Shown one piece after another: positions 50,294 through 63,892 of a stretch of 64,000 bases of DNA. Within the stretch, counting starts at the first letter, position 1; each line of letters begins with the position of its first letter. The notes beneath the pieces were generated by a model that searched no databases, had not been told where the DNA came from, and was given only the letters and a program-made list of their open reading frames with translations. A program made the translations under genes and the position numbers. The stretch covers positions 164,529 to 228,528 of the forward strand of contig JAIYBC010000030.1 in assembly GCA_027488845.1 (NCBI GenBank), in the 5' to 3' direction. Origin of the DNA: Verrucomicrobiales bacterium (GTDB lineage: Bacteria; Verrucomicrobiota; Verrucomicrobiia; Limisphaerales; UBA9464).

Positions 50294-52741
50294 ATGCCCG
50301 GACCGGATCCGAACGGCGGCCGAAGCCGTCCCGCCATGCCCGTCCCGCTGCACGACCCCGCCGAATTGCTGGACGCCGTCGGGCGTTCCGCCGGTGTCGG
50401 CGTCTGGTCCTACGACCTGGATTCCGGGGATCTCTACTGGTCGGAGCAGACCCGCCGCATCCACGAGGTCCCGGACGACTTCGTGCCGACGCTGGAGTCG
50501 GCGATCGCCTTCTACACGTCCCCGAGCCGCAGTCTCATCCGCGAGGCGGTCGGGAAGGGGATCCGTGACGGGACCCCGTGGGACCTCGAACTCGAGTTGC
50601 TCACCGCACGGGGACGTCAGGTGTGGGTCCGGGCGGCCGGACATGTGCGACGCGAGGCGGACCGGGCGACCCGTCTCTACGGCAGCTTCCAGGAGGTCAC
50701 CGCGCGGAAGTGCGGCGAACTCATCCTGCATGAGACCGTGGAACGGAACCGGGCCCTCCTGGCCGCGATTCCGGACCTGCTCTTCCGCGTGGATTCCGCG
50801 GGACGCTATCTCGAGTGCCACGCCGGCGACCCGGAGCTGATGCCCGTGGACCCGGAAACGATGCTGGGTCGGACGCTCCATGAGGTCCTGCCACCGGATG
50901 TGTCCGACCGATGCATGGAGGCCGTCTCGCAGACCCTGACCGATGGGCAGAGCCGCCAGATCGAGTACCAGCTCGACCTGCCCGGTGGGTCCATGTGGTT
51001 CGAGACCCGCGTCGTGCGGGTGTCGGCGGACGAGGTGCTCGGGATCGCCCGCAACATCACCGGACGACGCCAGGCGGAGCAGTCGATGCAGGAGGCGTTG
51101 ATGCAGCTGGAGGAGGCCACCGGCCGTGCCAACCAGCTCGCGATGCAGGGCCAGCTGGCGAGCGCCGCGAAGAGCGAGTTCCTGGCGTCGATGAGCCATG
51201 AGATCCGCACCCCGATGAACGGCATCGTGGGCTTCACCAACCTGCTGCTCGACACCGACCTCTCCCAGGAACAGCGCGACTACTGCGAGACGATCCGCCG
51301 CAGCGGCGAGACGCTGCTTTCGCTCATCAACGACATCCTCGACTACTCCAAGATCGAGGCCGGCAAGCTCACCCTCGAGATGGTCCCGTGTGACCTCCGG
51401 TCCGGGTGTGCCGAGGTGGTCGAGCTCATGGCCGCGCAGGCGGCGGGGAAGGGGATCGAGCTGGGACTGCTGGCCGACCCGGTTCCGCTCAACCTCACCG
51501 CGGATCCCGGCCGCGTCCGCCAGGTGCTCTTCAACCTCATCGGCAACGCGATCAAGTTCACCCAGCGTGGCGAGGTCGTCGTCGCCGCCTTCCGGGTCCC
51601 GGGCGACCTCGGTTCACCGCCGCGGTTCCGCGTCGAGGTCCGCGACACCGGCATCGGGATCCCGGAATCCAAGATCGGCCTGCTCTTCCAGAAGTTCATG
51701 CAGGCCGACACCTCCACGACCCGACGGTTCGGCGGCACCGGCCTCGGTCTCGCGATCTGCCGGCAGCTCATCTCCATGATGGGCGGCGAGGTCGGCGTCA
51801 CGAGCGTCGAGGGACGCGGATCGACCTTCTGGTTCACGCTTCCCGCGTCGGACGCCGCCGCCGTCACCGGACCCGCTGCCGGGGCCGACCTGCCCGTCGC
51901 GCGCGTCCTCCTCATGGTCCCGCCCGGCGTCCATCGGGAGTCGCTGCTCCGCCTGCTCCGGTACTGGCGGATCGACCACGAGGTCGCCGGGGACGCTTCC
52001 GCCGCCCTGGCCGCGCTCAACCGGCGCGATCCGGGTCGGATCCCCTTCACCGCGGTCCTGCTGCTCGACGCCGAGAAGTCCGACGGCTCCGAGGCGGCGT
52101 TTGTCCGGGGCCTTCGTGAGTCGGTCGGCAAGGCCTGTCCGAGGATCATCCGCCTGTCTTCCGGCGCCATGCGGGACCGTTCGGAACTGAAGCCCCTGGT
52201 CGACGCCACGGTGCCGAAGCCGCTGGTCCGGCCCTCGGTCCTCGTTCCCGTCCTCCTCGAAGGCGTCGGCGCCGACGAATTCTCGGAACCGGCAACCGCC
52301 GTCGAGGCCCCGGCGCCCTCCGGAATCCAACCGGCCCAGGAACCCACACCCGCAAGGACCGTCGCCACGCGGGTCCTGCTCGCCGAAGACAACGCCATCA
52401 ACCAGAAGCTCGCCATCCGACTGCTCGAGAAGATGGGCTGCCGCGTGGACGTCGCCGCCAACGGCATCGAGGCGGTCCAGATGTCCTCACAGGTCCCGTA
52501 CGCGATGATCCTCATGGACTGCCTGATGCCCGAGATGGACGGGTTCGAGGCGACCCGAACCATCCGGGAGCGGGAAGCCGGCGGGAAACGCATCCCGATC
52601 GTGGCGCTCACCGCGAACGCCATGGCCGGCGACCGGGAACGGTGCCTCGAGGCCGGCATGGACGACTACCTCTCGAAGCCCTTCCGCGCCGACGACCTGC
52701 GTGCGGTCTTCAGCCGCTTCTGTCCCAGGACCGGACGTTGA
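50294..52741 (+). CDS. Soluble hybrid histidine kinase with two PAS and two receiver-like domains
   Basis: An 815-residue cytosolic kinase with no membrane helix. PAS domains cover about residues 25-145 and 150-265; HisKA has SMSHEIRTPMNG (H302); the HATPase has NLIGNAIKFT, DTGIGIP and GTGLGLAI. The next 125 residues (about 535-660) have a receiver-like outline but no acidic pocket or phosphoacceptor in the expected place. The final receiver is complete: LLAEDN, LMDCLMPEMDG (D742) and SKPF. The ATG at 50294 is chosen; 50336 is an alternative. No response-regulator gene is adjacent, so signalling must pass through a separate partner or a phosphotransfer protein. Confidence 0.92.
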   Translation: MPGPDPNGGRSRPAMPVPLHDPAELLDAVGRSAGVGVWSYDLDSGDLYWSEQTRRIHEVPDDFVPTLESAIAFYTSPSRSLIREAVGKGIRDGTPWDLELELLTARGRQVWVRAAGHVRREADRATRLYGSFQEVTARKCGELILHETVERNRALLAAIPDLLFRVDSAGRYLECHAGDPELMPVDPETMLGRTLHEVLPPDVSDRCMEAVSQTLTDGQSRQIEYQLDLPGGSMWFETRVVRVSADEVLGIARNITGRRQAEQSMQEALMQLEEATGRANQLAMQGQLASAAKSEFLASMSHEIRTPMNGIVGFTNLLLDTDLSQEQRDYCETIRRSGETLLSLINDILDYSKIEAGKLTLEMVPCDLRSGCAEVVELMAAQAAGKGIELGLLADPVPLNLTADPGRVRQVLFNLIGNAIKFTQRGEVVVAAFRVPGDLGSPPRFRVEVRDTGIGIPESKIGLLFQKFMQADTSTTRRFGGTGLGLAICRQLISMMGGEVGVTSVEGRGSTFWFTLPASDAAAVTGPAAGADLPVARVLLMVPPGVHRESLLRLLRYWRIDHEVAGDASAALAALNRRDPGRIPFTAVLLLDAEKSDGSEAAFVRGLRESVGKACPRIIRLSSGAMRDRSELKPLVDATVPKPLVRPSVLVPVLLEGVGADEFSEPATAVEAPAPSGIQPAQEPTPARTVATRVLLAEDNAINQKLAIRLLEKMGCRVDVAANGIEAVQMSSQVPYAMILMDCLMPEMDGFEATRTIREREAGGKRIPIVALTANAMAGDRERCLEAGMDDYLSKPFRADDLRAVFSRFCPRTGR

Positions 52742-52767
52742 GTTTCCGCTGTCCGTGGCCGCAGCCG

Positions 52768-52785
52768 CTGAAAACTGGAAACTCC
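52768..52785 (+). repeat. Period-7 fragment GAAAACT
   Basis: CTGAAAA, CTGGAAA and CTCC units repeat the tract seen at 48620-48649, just after the kinase stop. Confidence 0.55.
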
Positions 52786-52886
52786 CGCAAGTTGGCCACG
52801 GAGTTGTTCCCGGTGGGAAACGAGGCCCCGCATTCGGCCGGTTCGACTCCGCGGGCTCCGCGCCTCCGCGTGATCCCCAAGGAAGT

Positions 52887-53612
52887 TCAGCGTTCGCGCG
52901 TGAGGACGAGTTCCGCACCGGACGCTGTCCGGCACGGGGGACCATCGACGTAGGTCATCCGGACGGTCTCAGCGTCGACGCGGACCTCGGTCAGGCTCAC
53001 CGTCCGCGCGTCCTCCCGATGCATGCACACCGACCACGGGCCGCGTTCCGGAAGGTGCCCCCGGTGAAGGGGAGACAGCGGGGTCTCTGGATCCGCGAGC
53101 AACCCCGGAAGGGCGGACTCGAAGAGGATCCTCCTCTCCACGCCGGCCCGCTTCTCGTCGAAGGCCGAAGAACTCCATTGTCCGGGCTGCCAAGGATGTG
53201 CGTGCGCCCTCAGGCCGTGGCCGTCCCAAAGCCATTCCATGACCTCGCCGTTGCGGGCGAAGAAGCCCACCAGCCGGAACGGCGGCAGCGCGCGCTGGGA
53301 GTCCTGCCGCAGCCGCGCGTCCACAGCGGCCGCGTCGGCCAGCGTGTCGATCGACGGGATCACGGTCCCGCGAGACGCACGTGGCCGCGGCGGGACGTAG
53401 GCGACGGCATAGGCGTTCAGCAGGGTGAGCACCGCGCCGTGGGGATTGGCGGAGATCCACGTGCCTCCCCCCGGCTCGCGGGGCTGGAGCAGGCCGAGTC
53501 CGTCACGGAGATGCAGCGCCGCGGGCAGGGCCCGGACGCGCGTGCGCAACTCGTCGCGGTTCATGGCCAGCCGGAAGCCATTCCTGCCGGGAAGGAACGT
53601 GACGGTGCACAT
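52887..53612 (-). CDS. NRDE (TANGO2-like) family protein
   Basis: A 241-residue protein beginning MCTVTF and carrying the NRDE motif in MNRDELRTR, followed by GGTWISANPHGAVLTLLN. These define the NRDE/TANGO2 family, whose N-terminal Cys suggests an Ntn-hydrolase-like fold; the human homologue is linked to heme or lipid handling. The function in bacteria is unknown. The start lies two bases after the stop of the DedA/ATP-grasp gene, so it is the third gene of an operon. Confidence 0.88.
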   Translation of the reverse strand: MCTVTFLPGRNGFRLAMNRDELRTRVRALPAALHLRDGLGLLQPREPGGGTWISANPHGAVLTLLNAYAVAYVPPRPRASRGTVIPSIDTLADAAAVDARLRQDSQRALPPFRLVGFFARNGEVMEWLWDGHGLRAHAHPWQPGQWSSSAFDEKRAGVERRILFESALPGLLADPETPLSPLHRGHLPERGPWSVCMHREDARTVSLTEVRVDAETVRMTYVDGPPCRTASGAELVLTRER

Positions 53613-53614
53613 GG

Positions 53615-55231
53615 TCAGTCGGAGACGGGGATGCCTGAGAGGCTCTCACGGCACCGCGCCCAGGCGCTCCAGAATTCGCGGTAGCCGGGCACGCGGACGC
53701 CGAGGCGCCGTTGCGCGGCCCCGGCCTCGAAGACGATCTCCCACTGCCGGAAGAGCGTGCGGTAGGCGTCCAGGAGGCTCTTCGACGGATCGTACACCGA
53801 GGTGGCCTCGGCGGCGGCCCCGTTGAGCTCGACGATCCGGAAGCCGCGCCCTTCACCGAAGGCGGCCGGATCGGAATAGCGCACGTCGTAGCGTCCCACA
53901 TGGAATCCAGGCACGGACCTCGAGAGCGCCTCGATCCGGTCCAGCAGGGCCGGGGTCGCGAGGCGGGAGCCGTCGAGGAAGAGGCACCCCTGCGCGTGGT
54001 TGCCGGCCTCGACGAGGCGGACGACCTCGCCGGCGGAGGGGATGGCGTCGAGCCGCGCCGAGTGGCGCCGGAGATGGATCTCCTGGAGGAAGCGGGCCCG
54101 TGGATCCGCGGCGATCAGTCCGCGCAGCGTCGTCCGTCCGTCGCCGACCAGCACCGGGAAGACCTTCTCCGTGATCGCGAAGATCCGTCCGCGTTCCTCG
54201 CCTGGCAGGCGATGGTAGAAGATCCCGGCTTCCAGCGGCCCGGGCAGGTATTCCTGGACCACCAGGGCGGCCTGGGTTTGTTCCAGGTATCCGCGGGCTT
54301 CGTCGCGGGTGCGGACGATGCGGAATCCGGCGCCGCGTTGGCCGATGTCCGGCTTCAACACGAACGGGAAGCCGGGGTCGCCCGAGTCCAACAGCGTCCT
54401 CAGTTTCTCCCACCTTCCGTCTGCGGGACCGCAAGGGAGTTTCCAGGAGCGGGCGGTGAAGTCGGGATGGGAGCCTTGGAGGACTTCGAGCGTCTCGAAT
54501 TTCGATTCGCCGACGAGGCCGCCCAGTTCGATCCCCGGATTCGCGAGCGCCGGGATGCGGAGGCCCCCGTGGCGCCAGGCCAAGCGGAGGTACTGGAACG
54601 CCACCGGCAGGTAGAACAGCCAGGAAGGCCAGAACTCCCATTGGATCCAACGGCCTACCCGGTCCGCCATCCTGCGGAGCCATCGGCGACCCGGACCGGA
54701 GCCCAGGATCCAGGGGCCGACGATCAGCAGCAGCCCGAGCGCGGGCGTCCATCGTGGAAGCCCTCCGCCGGTGCCGCCGCCTCCGATCAGGAGGAACAGC
54801 ACCGCCGTCCAGACCGCCACCGTGGTTCCGGTCACGGCGAGGAAGCGTCCGGGCGGACAGCCGAGGAAACCCGCGGCGAGGAAGGTCGGAAGGCGGGTGC
54901 CCGGGACGAAGCGCGCGCCCACGAGGATCCAGGGTCCGTGGACGCGGAACCATTCCTCGCCCCGCCGGACGGCATCCGGGCCGATGCGGCGGGCCACCCA
55001 ACGGTTTTGCAGCAGGGACTTCCCGTACCGTCGGGCCAAGAGGTAGAGCAGGGCGTCACCGATCCAGATCCCAAGGGCGCAGCCGGCGAACGCTGCGGTC
55101 CAGGAGAGCTTGCCTTCGCGGGCGAGCAGGATCCCGGTCAACACGGAGAGGTCCTCCTGGAGGAGCGTGCCCGCCGCCAGGCCGATGCCGCCGGCCAGCT
55201 CCCGAACCCACGAGTCCAGGAATGCGGTCAT
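53615..55231 (-). CDS. DedA (VTT)-family membrane domain fused to an ATP-grasp domain
   Basis: A 538-residue fusion. Residues 1-215 or so are a DedA/SNARE-associated membrane domain: several hydrophobic helices, the acidic reentrant segment LLQEDLSVLTG, and the basic GARFVPGTRLPTFLAAGF loop typical of DedA lipid transporters. Residues about 265-510 resemble an ATP-grasp ligase: FVLKPDIGQRGAGFRIV (nucleotide lysine), LVVQEYLPGPLEAG, and the Mg-binding end FRIVELNGAAAEA with Glu and Asn. Its ATG overlaps the stop of the DinB-like gene by four bases. A ligase tied to a lipid flippase suggests modification of a lipid-linked substrate; this is inference only. Confidence 0.8.
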   Translation of the reverse strand: MTAFLDSWVRELAGGIGLAAGTLLQEDLSVLTGILLAREGKLSWTAAFAGCALGIWIGDALLYLLARRYGKSLLQNRWVARRIGPDAVRRGEEWFRVHGPWILVGARFVPGTRLPTFLAAGFLGCPPGRFLAVTGTTVAVWTAVLFLLIGGGGTGGGLPRWTPALGLLLIVGPWILGSGPGRRWLRRMADRVGRWIQWEFWPSWLFYLPVAFQYLRLAWRHGGLRIPALANPGIELGGLVGESKFETLEVLQGSHPDFTARSWKLPCGPADGRWEKLRTLLDSGDPGFPFVLKPDIGQRGAGFRIVRTRDEARGYLEQTQAALVVQEYLPGPLEAGIFYHRLPGEERGRIFAITEKVFPVLVGDGRTTLRGLIAADPRARFLQEIHLRRHSARLDAIPSAGEVVRLVEAGNHAQGCLFLDGSRLATPALLDRIEALSRSVPGFHVGRYDVRYSDPAAFGEGRGFRIVELNGAAAEATSVYDPSKSLLDAYRTLFRQWEIVFEAGAAQRRLGVRVPGYREFWSAWARCRESLSGIPVSD

Positions 55232-55797
55232 CCGGCGAGGGCGCGACGATGGAGGGTGGTTGAGGGCGCGATGCCGAAGCCCGCGGGCACCGGACGGTCC
55301 TCGAGGCGCGCGATGACGCCGATCATGGCGTAGTGGTGGATCCCATGCGTGATCGCGTAGGCCAGTTCCCGTCCCAGGGTGGACCGGGTCGTCGGCGACT
55401 CCGGATTGCAGTCGCTGACGCTGCATCGGACCCCGACGGCGTGTTCAAGGAGCGAGGCGTCCCAGCGTTGGAGCTCGGACCGCACGGCCCTGGTGGAGTC
55501 CCGGGCGATATCCAGGTGCCGTTCCACCCGCGGATCCCGGTCCCGGTCGTCGTAGTCCACGATCCCGGTCTCCGCCGCACGGAGCACGCTGACGAAGTGG
55601 TCCAATCCATGCCGGTAGTGTCCGCCGATGCTGGCGTCATAGACCGCCGGATGCGGCCGTGCGTAGGACTCCGGCCCCACCAATTCGAGCAGGTCGAGCC
55701 CCTGCTGGAGGAAGCCGAGTGCGGCGGCGAGCAGACGTCGTCGGCCCGCGGGCCCGGCGTCTTCCGCGGCCGGGCCGTTGTTCGCGTTGTGCGTCAT
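55228..55797 (-). CDS. DinB-like metal-binding four-helix protein
   Basis: A 189-residue protein with the histidine pattern of the DinB/YfiT fold: a His in GGHYRHGLDHF and a paired THGIHHYAMIG near the end, likely a three-His metal site. Family members transfer thiols or act on small electrophiles. The length and helical content fit. It opens the three-gene operon with the DedA/ATP-grasp and NRDE proteins. The start at 55797 is preferred over 55857. Confidence 0.75.
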   Translation of the reverse strand: MTHNANNGPAAEDAGPAGRRRLLAAALGFLQQGLDLLELVGPESYARPHPAVYDASIGGHYRHGLDHFVSVLRAAETGIVDYDDRDRDPRVERHLDIARDSTRAVRSELQRWDASLLEHAVGVRCSVSDCNPESPTTRSTLGRELAYAITHGIHHYAMIGVIARLEDRPVPAGFGIAPSTTLHRRALAG

Positions 55798-55903
55798 CGG
55801 GATTGGGTCGGGGCCATCCGGTCCATCCTTACAGGAGTTCCGTGGATTTCGGGCCATGAAAAGGAGCCTTCGCCCAAGGACGATTCGGCGACGACGCGGG
55901 CCT

Positions 55904-56347
55904 TCATGCAGGCCTGTCGGCGGTCGGTCCGATGGAACAGGCGGATGCGCCCGGAAGCCGGGATCCGACCCAAGGCAACCGATGCCGTTCCAACCAGGCC
56001 ACGACGAGTCCCGAGGCCAGCACGGTGAGCGCGAGCGCGAACAGCAGCCCGCCGTCGTCCTGGACCACGATCCCGAGCCGGGTGAGGTGGCTCATCACGG
56101 CCCCGCCCATCAGGCCCGCCGCAAAGAGCCCTCCGATCGGGGAGGTCCTGGGAACGACCAGGAGCGCCGCGGCGACCAGTTCGAGCAGTCCCGTGGCGAT
56201 CCGACCCCATGGCTCCACGCCCAGCCGGGTGAAGATGTACTTGGATTCGGGCGCGCCGGTGAACTTGAAGTAGAGCGTCTGGAGGAGGATGCCGGCGGCG
56301 ACGAAGGCGAACACGCGGGCGACACGGCGATGGGTCCTGCAGTTCAT
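55904..56347 (-). CDS. DoxX-like small membrane protein
   Basis: A 147-residue protein with four hydrophobic helices. The opening VAAGILLQTLYFKFTGAPESKYIFTRL (FKFTGAPES is the recognisable core) and GVEPWGRIATGLLELVAAALLV resemble DoxX/DUF4345-type membrane proteins, of poorly known redox or lipid role. Its ATG overlaps the stop of a 54-codon frame (56344-56508) by four bases. Confidence 0.75.
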   Translation of the reverse strand: MNCRTHRRVARVFAFVAAGILLQTLYFKFTGAPESKYIFTRLGVEPWGRIATGLLELVAAALLVVPRTSPIGGLFAAGLMGGAVMSHLTRLGIVVQDDGGLLFALALTVLASGLVVAWLERHRLPWVGSRLPGASACSIGPTADRPA

Positions 56348-56508
56348 CGGGCACCTCCGTCGACCTGGACCGTCGGCTTCGACGCGGCGGACCGTGCGCC
56401 GCGGGAACTGTCGAGGACCAGGCTCAGCCTTGTTGTGCCGGCGTTGGTGAGGCGGCGTATCCCGTCGAGGGATTCCCGGGACATACCGGTCGTGTTCGGA
56501 ACATTCAT
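56344..56508 (-). CDS. Possible small protein coupled to the DoxX-like gene
   Basis: A 54-residue frame (MNVPNTTGMSRESLDGIRRL at the start) whose stop overlaps the DoxX-like ATG as ATGA. It has fairly high GC at third positions and no recognisable domain. It could be a real short protein, a leader, or the end of a lost gene. Only the overlap supports it. Confidence 0.25.
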   Translation of the reverse strand: MNVPNTTGMSRESLDGIRRLTNAGTTRLSLVLDSSRGARSAASKPTVQVDGGAR

Positions 56509-56677
56509 CGCCGGTTGAGTCGCGGATTCCCGTCCGGAACTTACAGGGCGTCCAAACGCGGTACCGGATCCCGTCGCGGGATGCACGGGGTTGGAAGCGC
56601 GTCCGCGGCATCGGTGCGCTTGAGTCGATCCAGGAAACCGAGCAGGGTCGGAACGCGTTCAGTGAACCGATTCATCC

Positions 56678-56971
56678 ATGTCCAACCCCGATTCAGGAGT
56701 CTTCGGCATCGCCTGGTATCGACCGGAGCAGTGGTCCCTCATGCTGTCCCTGATCCCCGATCCCGAGGTTTTTCCAAAGACCCATGAGGAATGGCTGGCA
56801 AAGGCGATGAAGCTGGAACGCGAATTGACGCAGAAGGGGATCACCGCGGTTCGGATCGAGGTCGAACTCAAGGCCTTGCTCGATTGGGCGGCCAAGGAGA
56901 AGCGTCCGGCCGACAGCGCGGCGCGTTCCGCCTATGCGTTGCTGCTGACCCAGGCCGGCCTGTACCGCTAG
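56678..56971 (+). CDS. Hypothetical protein of 97 residues
   Basis: A small soluble helical protein (GIAWYRPEQWSLMLSL near the N-terminus, then LERELTQKGITAVRIEVELK). The FGIAWYRPEQW element looks like a conserved short family of unknown function, but I cannot name it. Codon use is normal for the window. It stands alone, 256 bases upstream of the carB half. Confidence 0.6.
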   Translation: MSNPDSGVFGIAWYRPEQWSLMLSLIPDPEVFPKTHEEWLAKAMKLERELTQKGITAVRIEVELKALLDWAAKEKRPADSAARSAYALLLTQAGLYR

Positions 56972-57227
56972 GCATCCTCGGAAACCCTCCCGCGAACGGG
57001 ACCGGCAACCGGCTTCGTGATGTGCACGAGGCTTTGGAGCCCATCCTTGGCGACCCGTCTTCCGCGGTTTCCCCGTCCGCCCTCACCGGTCTTGGCTACC
57101 CGATGCAAGGGTCCCCTTGGGCCCGAAGGCGACGCCGTGGCGGTCGCCTCGGGACCCGTACCGGCACTCGACACGGGGGGATGGGTCCGGTTACCTGTGC
57201 GGACTTTTCGCGACGCAGACCGAAACC

Positions 57228-59018
<1,791 letters not shown>

Positions 59019-59043
59019 GCCCGGCCGCGGGATTCCGCCTTCG

Positions 59044-62597
<3,554 letters not shown>

Positions 62598-62601
<4 letters not shown>

Positions 62602-63059
62602 ATCCCGACCTGCCCCCGATATACCCGCCCCTTTCAGCGGTATTGACCGTGCCCGACGCCGGCGTGGCGGTCGCGTTCTACGCCCGCGCCTTCGGGGCCG
62701 TGGAGCGGTTCCGGCTCACCGATCCCGTCGGCGGCCGCGTCGCCCACCTCGAGTTGGAGATCCTGGGAGGGCTCGTGATGCTGGCCGAGGGTCCGGCGTT
62801 GGCTCCGAAGGAGGCCGCACCTGCGATCCGCTTGTGCCTGCATGTGACAGACGTCGACGCTGTGGTCCGACAAGCCTCGGCCTCCGGGGCGTTGGTGCAG
62901 CGCCCACCGAAGGATGAATTCTACGGTCACCGCTGCGCCAAGCTGCTCGACCCCTTCGGCCATGAATGGATGGTCTTCGCGGAAAACGAGCCCGTCCCGC
63001 CGAGTGAGATGCAGCGTCGATGGAACAGCTTGGCGGAAGGAGCGAAGTTGAAGCGGTGA
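62598..63059 (+). CDS. VOC-superfamily (glyoxalase/bleomycin-resistance-like) protein
   Basis: A 153-residue protein with two beta-alpha-beta-beta-beta modules: LSAVLTVPDAGVAVAFYARAFGA, then LCLHVTDVDAVVRQASASGA, ending DPFGHEWMVF with a His-Glu metal pair. This resembles PhnB-like VOC proteins, of unassigned substrate. Its ATG overlaps the SNF2 stop by four bases. The C-terminal lysine/arginine codons run into the period-8 repeat that follows. Confidence 0.85.
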
Positions 63060-63116
63060 AAGGGTGACACGCTGAGACGGCGATGCGCTGATCGTTTGAA
63101 GTGCTTTAAGGGCAAG
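63060..63116 (+). repeat. Degenerate period-8 tract
   Basis: From the end of the VOC gene the sequence reads in 8-base units: GGTGAAAG, GGTGACAC, GCTGAGAC, GGCGATGC, GCTGATCG, and then decays. Confidence 0.5.
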
Positions 63117-63252
63117 TGACAGGGAGAGTTGGTCACTCAGGTGACAGGGGGAGTAGGTCAGAGGAAGGGTTGTGGAGAAGGCATTCCGGCGGGTTGGGCG
63201 CAGCGCAGGACGAGCCAAGCGAGTGAGGCCGTAGCGGAGACCAACCCGCCGT
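63117..63252 (+). mobile_element. Putative insertion-sequence end with direct and inverted repeats
   Basis: TGACAGGGAGAGTTGGTCA (63117-63135) and TGACAGGGGGAGTAGGTCA (63142-63160) are 17/19 identical direct repeats spaced 25 bases apart, like the multiple transposase-binding repeats at IS21-type ends. Downstream, CGGCGGGTTGG (63187-63197) and CCAACCCGCCG (63241-63251) form an 11-base inverted repeat with a 43-base loop. Confidence 0.45.
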
Positions 63253-63331
63253 TTAGTCGGCGGATGCTTCGCGGATGAATGGAGTGGCCAGATGAGGGAA
63301 CGAAAAGCGCTCCGCTTCCCGCCGACGGAAG

Positions 63332-63613
63332 ATGGATTCCCCGGTCTATGGTGGCGCCTTGGCACGGAGCGTCGCCCAGCGCTTCGGCGTGAGCCTCTCC
63401 CATCTCCAGCACTGGATCCGGCGGGCCGGCTTCCTGCGTCTGGACTGGGTGGTGTGGACAGACCGGCAGCGGGTCTCCTCCGCTCCGGCCAACCGGACGC
63501 CAGACTCCGTCGAGGCCCGGATCCTGCAGGCCCGTGGCAGCCCCCGATCCTCGCCCCTACTCGAATTTGGCGCCCACGCCATCCACGTTTCAGCCTTAGG
63601 GACACGTCCCTAG
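63332..63613 (+). pseudogene. Fragment of an IS transposase (DDE integrase) N-terminus
   Basis: A 93-codon frame contains a helix-turn-helix (ARSVAQRFGVSLSHLQHWIR), a DW/RTP linker (LDWVVWTD and ANRTPDSVEARIL) and the start of a core region (LLEFGAHAIH). This layout is that of IS481/IS3-like transposases before their catalytic domain. The frame then breaks off at a few unrelated codons, and no DDE core follows, so the gene is truncated. The family is uncertain. Confidence 0.5.
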
Positions 63614-63892
63614 ACTACCGTTTGGGGAGGGGCTGGCTGGGTAGGCGGGTGGGCGTGGTTGGCTCAGCTGACTTATAGGCCGGCTGATCGCCAGCAGCGC
63701 TGTCTTCTGCGGTTGGGATCGGTCGTCAGCGCCATTTGGCGGCGGTTTTGCAGCCCGCTCGCTTCGATATCGGCGGTATCGGCCAGCAAAGGGCCGCCGC
63801 AGGCGCACCTCTGACGTACCCGGGTCGTTGCAGCCCGGTTTCGGTGCGCTTTTGGGAGGTTTCCCTGTCTGCGTCAGGGATCTCCTGTCAGT
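63614..63892. other. Unassigned region
   Basis: No supported gene. The stretch is lower in coding signal than the rest of the window and carries several short palindromic pieces (for example ACGTACCCGGGT-like sequence near 63816). It probably consists of mobile-element remains. Confidence 0.3.
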
